Assembly (NCBI RefSeq): GCF_001440475.1
Contig: NZ_LLYB01000057.1
Location: forward strand, 209,318 to 262,676
Source: Bradyrhizobium lablabi
Lineage (GTDB): Bacteria; Pseudomonadota; Alphaproteobacteria; Rhizobiales; Xanthobacteraceae
DNA: 53,359 bases
Reading direction: 5' to 3'
The notes beneath the pieces were generated by a model. That model made no database searches. It was not told the DNA's origin and was given only the letters and a program-made list of their open reading frames with translations. Of the stretch, positions 52,756 to 53,359 are shown one piece after another. The translations under genes and the position numbers were made by a program. Within the stretch, counting starts at the first letter, position 1, and every line of letters starts with the position of its first letter.

Positions 52756-53086
52756 CCGATCACTCGTCGCGGAACCTATGGAAGCTCGCCTTTGTGCACA
52801 TTTGCGACGGCTCTTTCGGGAGCACGGAAAGAGGATTAAGCTTCATTCGTTCAGTGCCACATAGACGTGCCGAAATCCCGTGATTGAGGGCGACGTCAGT
52901 GCCTTCGACAGCAAGCATCGCATATCCATTCAAGACTGGTCGCAGGCGCAGTTTCGCGCAGGAGCCGGTGCTATGCCTGCACGGGGAGAGTGCAACAAAT
53001 CGAACTGCAGGATGAGGAGAGGACAGGACGGTAACCTATTACTCAGGTTCACGGACGATCACTGCAAGGCTTAGAGGAGACTCACG
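52756..53086. other. Intergenic region without recognised features
   Basis: 331 bp between two plus-strand genes. A 64-codon frame at 52880-53074 starts with GTG, has no ribosome site and matches nothing I know. The segment is lower in GC than the flanks and probably carries the promoter of the gene at 53087. No hairpin of note was found. Confidence 0.5.
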
Positions 53087-53359
53087 ATGGACGCGAAATC
53101 GGGACGAACCTTATTTGCCGCCGGCCTGATCAGCGCGGCGCTCACAAGCGGCGCAATCGGCCAGCAAGACGACAAGCTCGGCAAGGTAACCTTCGCTACC
53201 TCCTGCGACCCCAAGGTGCAGGTCGAGTTCGACCGTGGCGTCGCCATGCTGCACTCGTACTGGTTCCTGATCGCCCGTCGAAAATTCGAAGAGATCCTGC
53301 AGCAGGATCCTGATTGCGCCATGGCGTATTGGGGCGTGGCGATGGATCGCCTCGGCAAC
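53087..53359 (+). CDS. Exported TPR-type protein, 3' end outside window
   Basis: 91 codons visible. ATG 53087 follows AGAGGAG by 7 nt. The N terminus is a signal peptide-like stretch (LFAAGLISAALTSGAIG/QQ). After LGKVTFATSCDPKVQVEF comes DRGVAMLHSYWFLIARRKFEEILQ, then DPDCAMAYWGVAMDRLGN, which is a tetratricopeptide-like helix pair. From memory this matches large exported TPR proteins of Bradyrhizobium of unknown role. The rest lies outside the window. Confidence 0.75.
   Translation, partial: MDAKSGRTLFAAGLISAALTSGAIGQQDDKLGKVTFATSCDPKVQVEFDRGVAMLHSYWFLIARRKFEEILQQDPDCAMAYWGVAMDRLGN

Noticed and set aside
52880..53074. 64-codon frame starting with GTG
   Set aside because: No ribosome site, mixed composition and no family resemblance.

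Overview
This window is a high-GC alphaproteobacterial chromosome segment. Gene content and dispersed repeats resemble Bradyrhizobium and its relatives (Nitrobacteraceae): short palindromic repeats beginning GTAGGGTGGG, repeats with CGTCATTGC ends, a small HTH/coiled-coil protein, an ATP12 chaperone, a second FtsZ, propionyl-CoA carboxylase and a fused indolepyruvate oxidoreductase. The genus is inferred from this recall; no 16S or marker gene lies in the window. No tRNA, rRNA, CRISPR array, prophage or intact insertion sequence was seen.

Layout. 1-5.2 kb (minus): a sulfatase cluster made of a HAD hydrolase cut by the window edge, a frameshifted arylsulfatase and an intact arylsulfatase with an unusual CTAGR motif and a hairpin-rich leader. 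A perfect FixK/FNR box follows, then a Glyoxalase_8/Lon-N fusion protein. 5.4-9 kb: a secreted esterase, a RluC-type pseudouridine synthase and a secreted amidohydrolase. 9.2-12 kb (plus): ATP12 chaperone, FliK-like protein and a stand-alone FlhB C-terminal-like protein, with a CtrA-like box before fliK. 12.2-16.9 kb: a two-module hypothetical, a class D beta-lactamase and secreted or membrane proteins. 17-22 kb: pccB, a VOC protein, a large secreted hydrolase flanked by 48-bp direct repeats derived from the 3' end of a neighbouring cupin gene, and the cupin.

22.3-26.1 kb (plus) is the most striking block. A CtrA-type site precedes an HTH/coiled-coil protein, an ftsZ outside any division/cell-wall cluster, a single-pass coiled-coil membrane protein and an exported isoaspartate methyltransferase. 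26-37.6 kb is a mosaic of metabolic and exported proteins: an AGPS-like flavoprotein, DUF899, GDPD, an Arg/Trp-rich Tat protein, RidA, a methyltransferase, an ArsR regulator, NIPSNAP and a PEP-mutase/isocitrate-lyase-family enzyme. 37.9-42.3 kb (minus) is a complete carbohydrate ABC importer. 42.3-43.3 kb is a decayed stretch with a transposase remnant. 43.3-53.4 kb holds an alpha/beta-hydrolase whose nucleophile is Ala, a TRIC-family channel, a triheme cytochrome c, a fused 2-oxoacid:ferredoxin oxidoreductase, a cyclase-family hydrolase, a CorA-type transporter and a cut TPR protein.

Almost every unit is one to three genes long, and convergent junctions often hold palindromic repeats or hairpins. 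Only the ABC importer, the fliK pair and the sulfatase group look like classical operons. Assignments rest on reading motifs and on recall of families; no database search was run.
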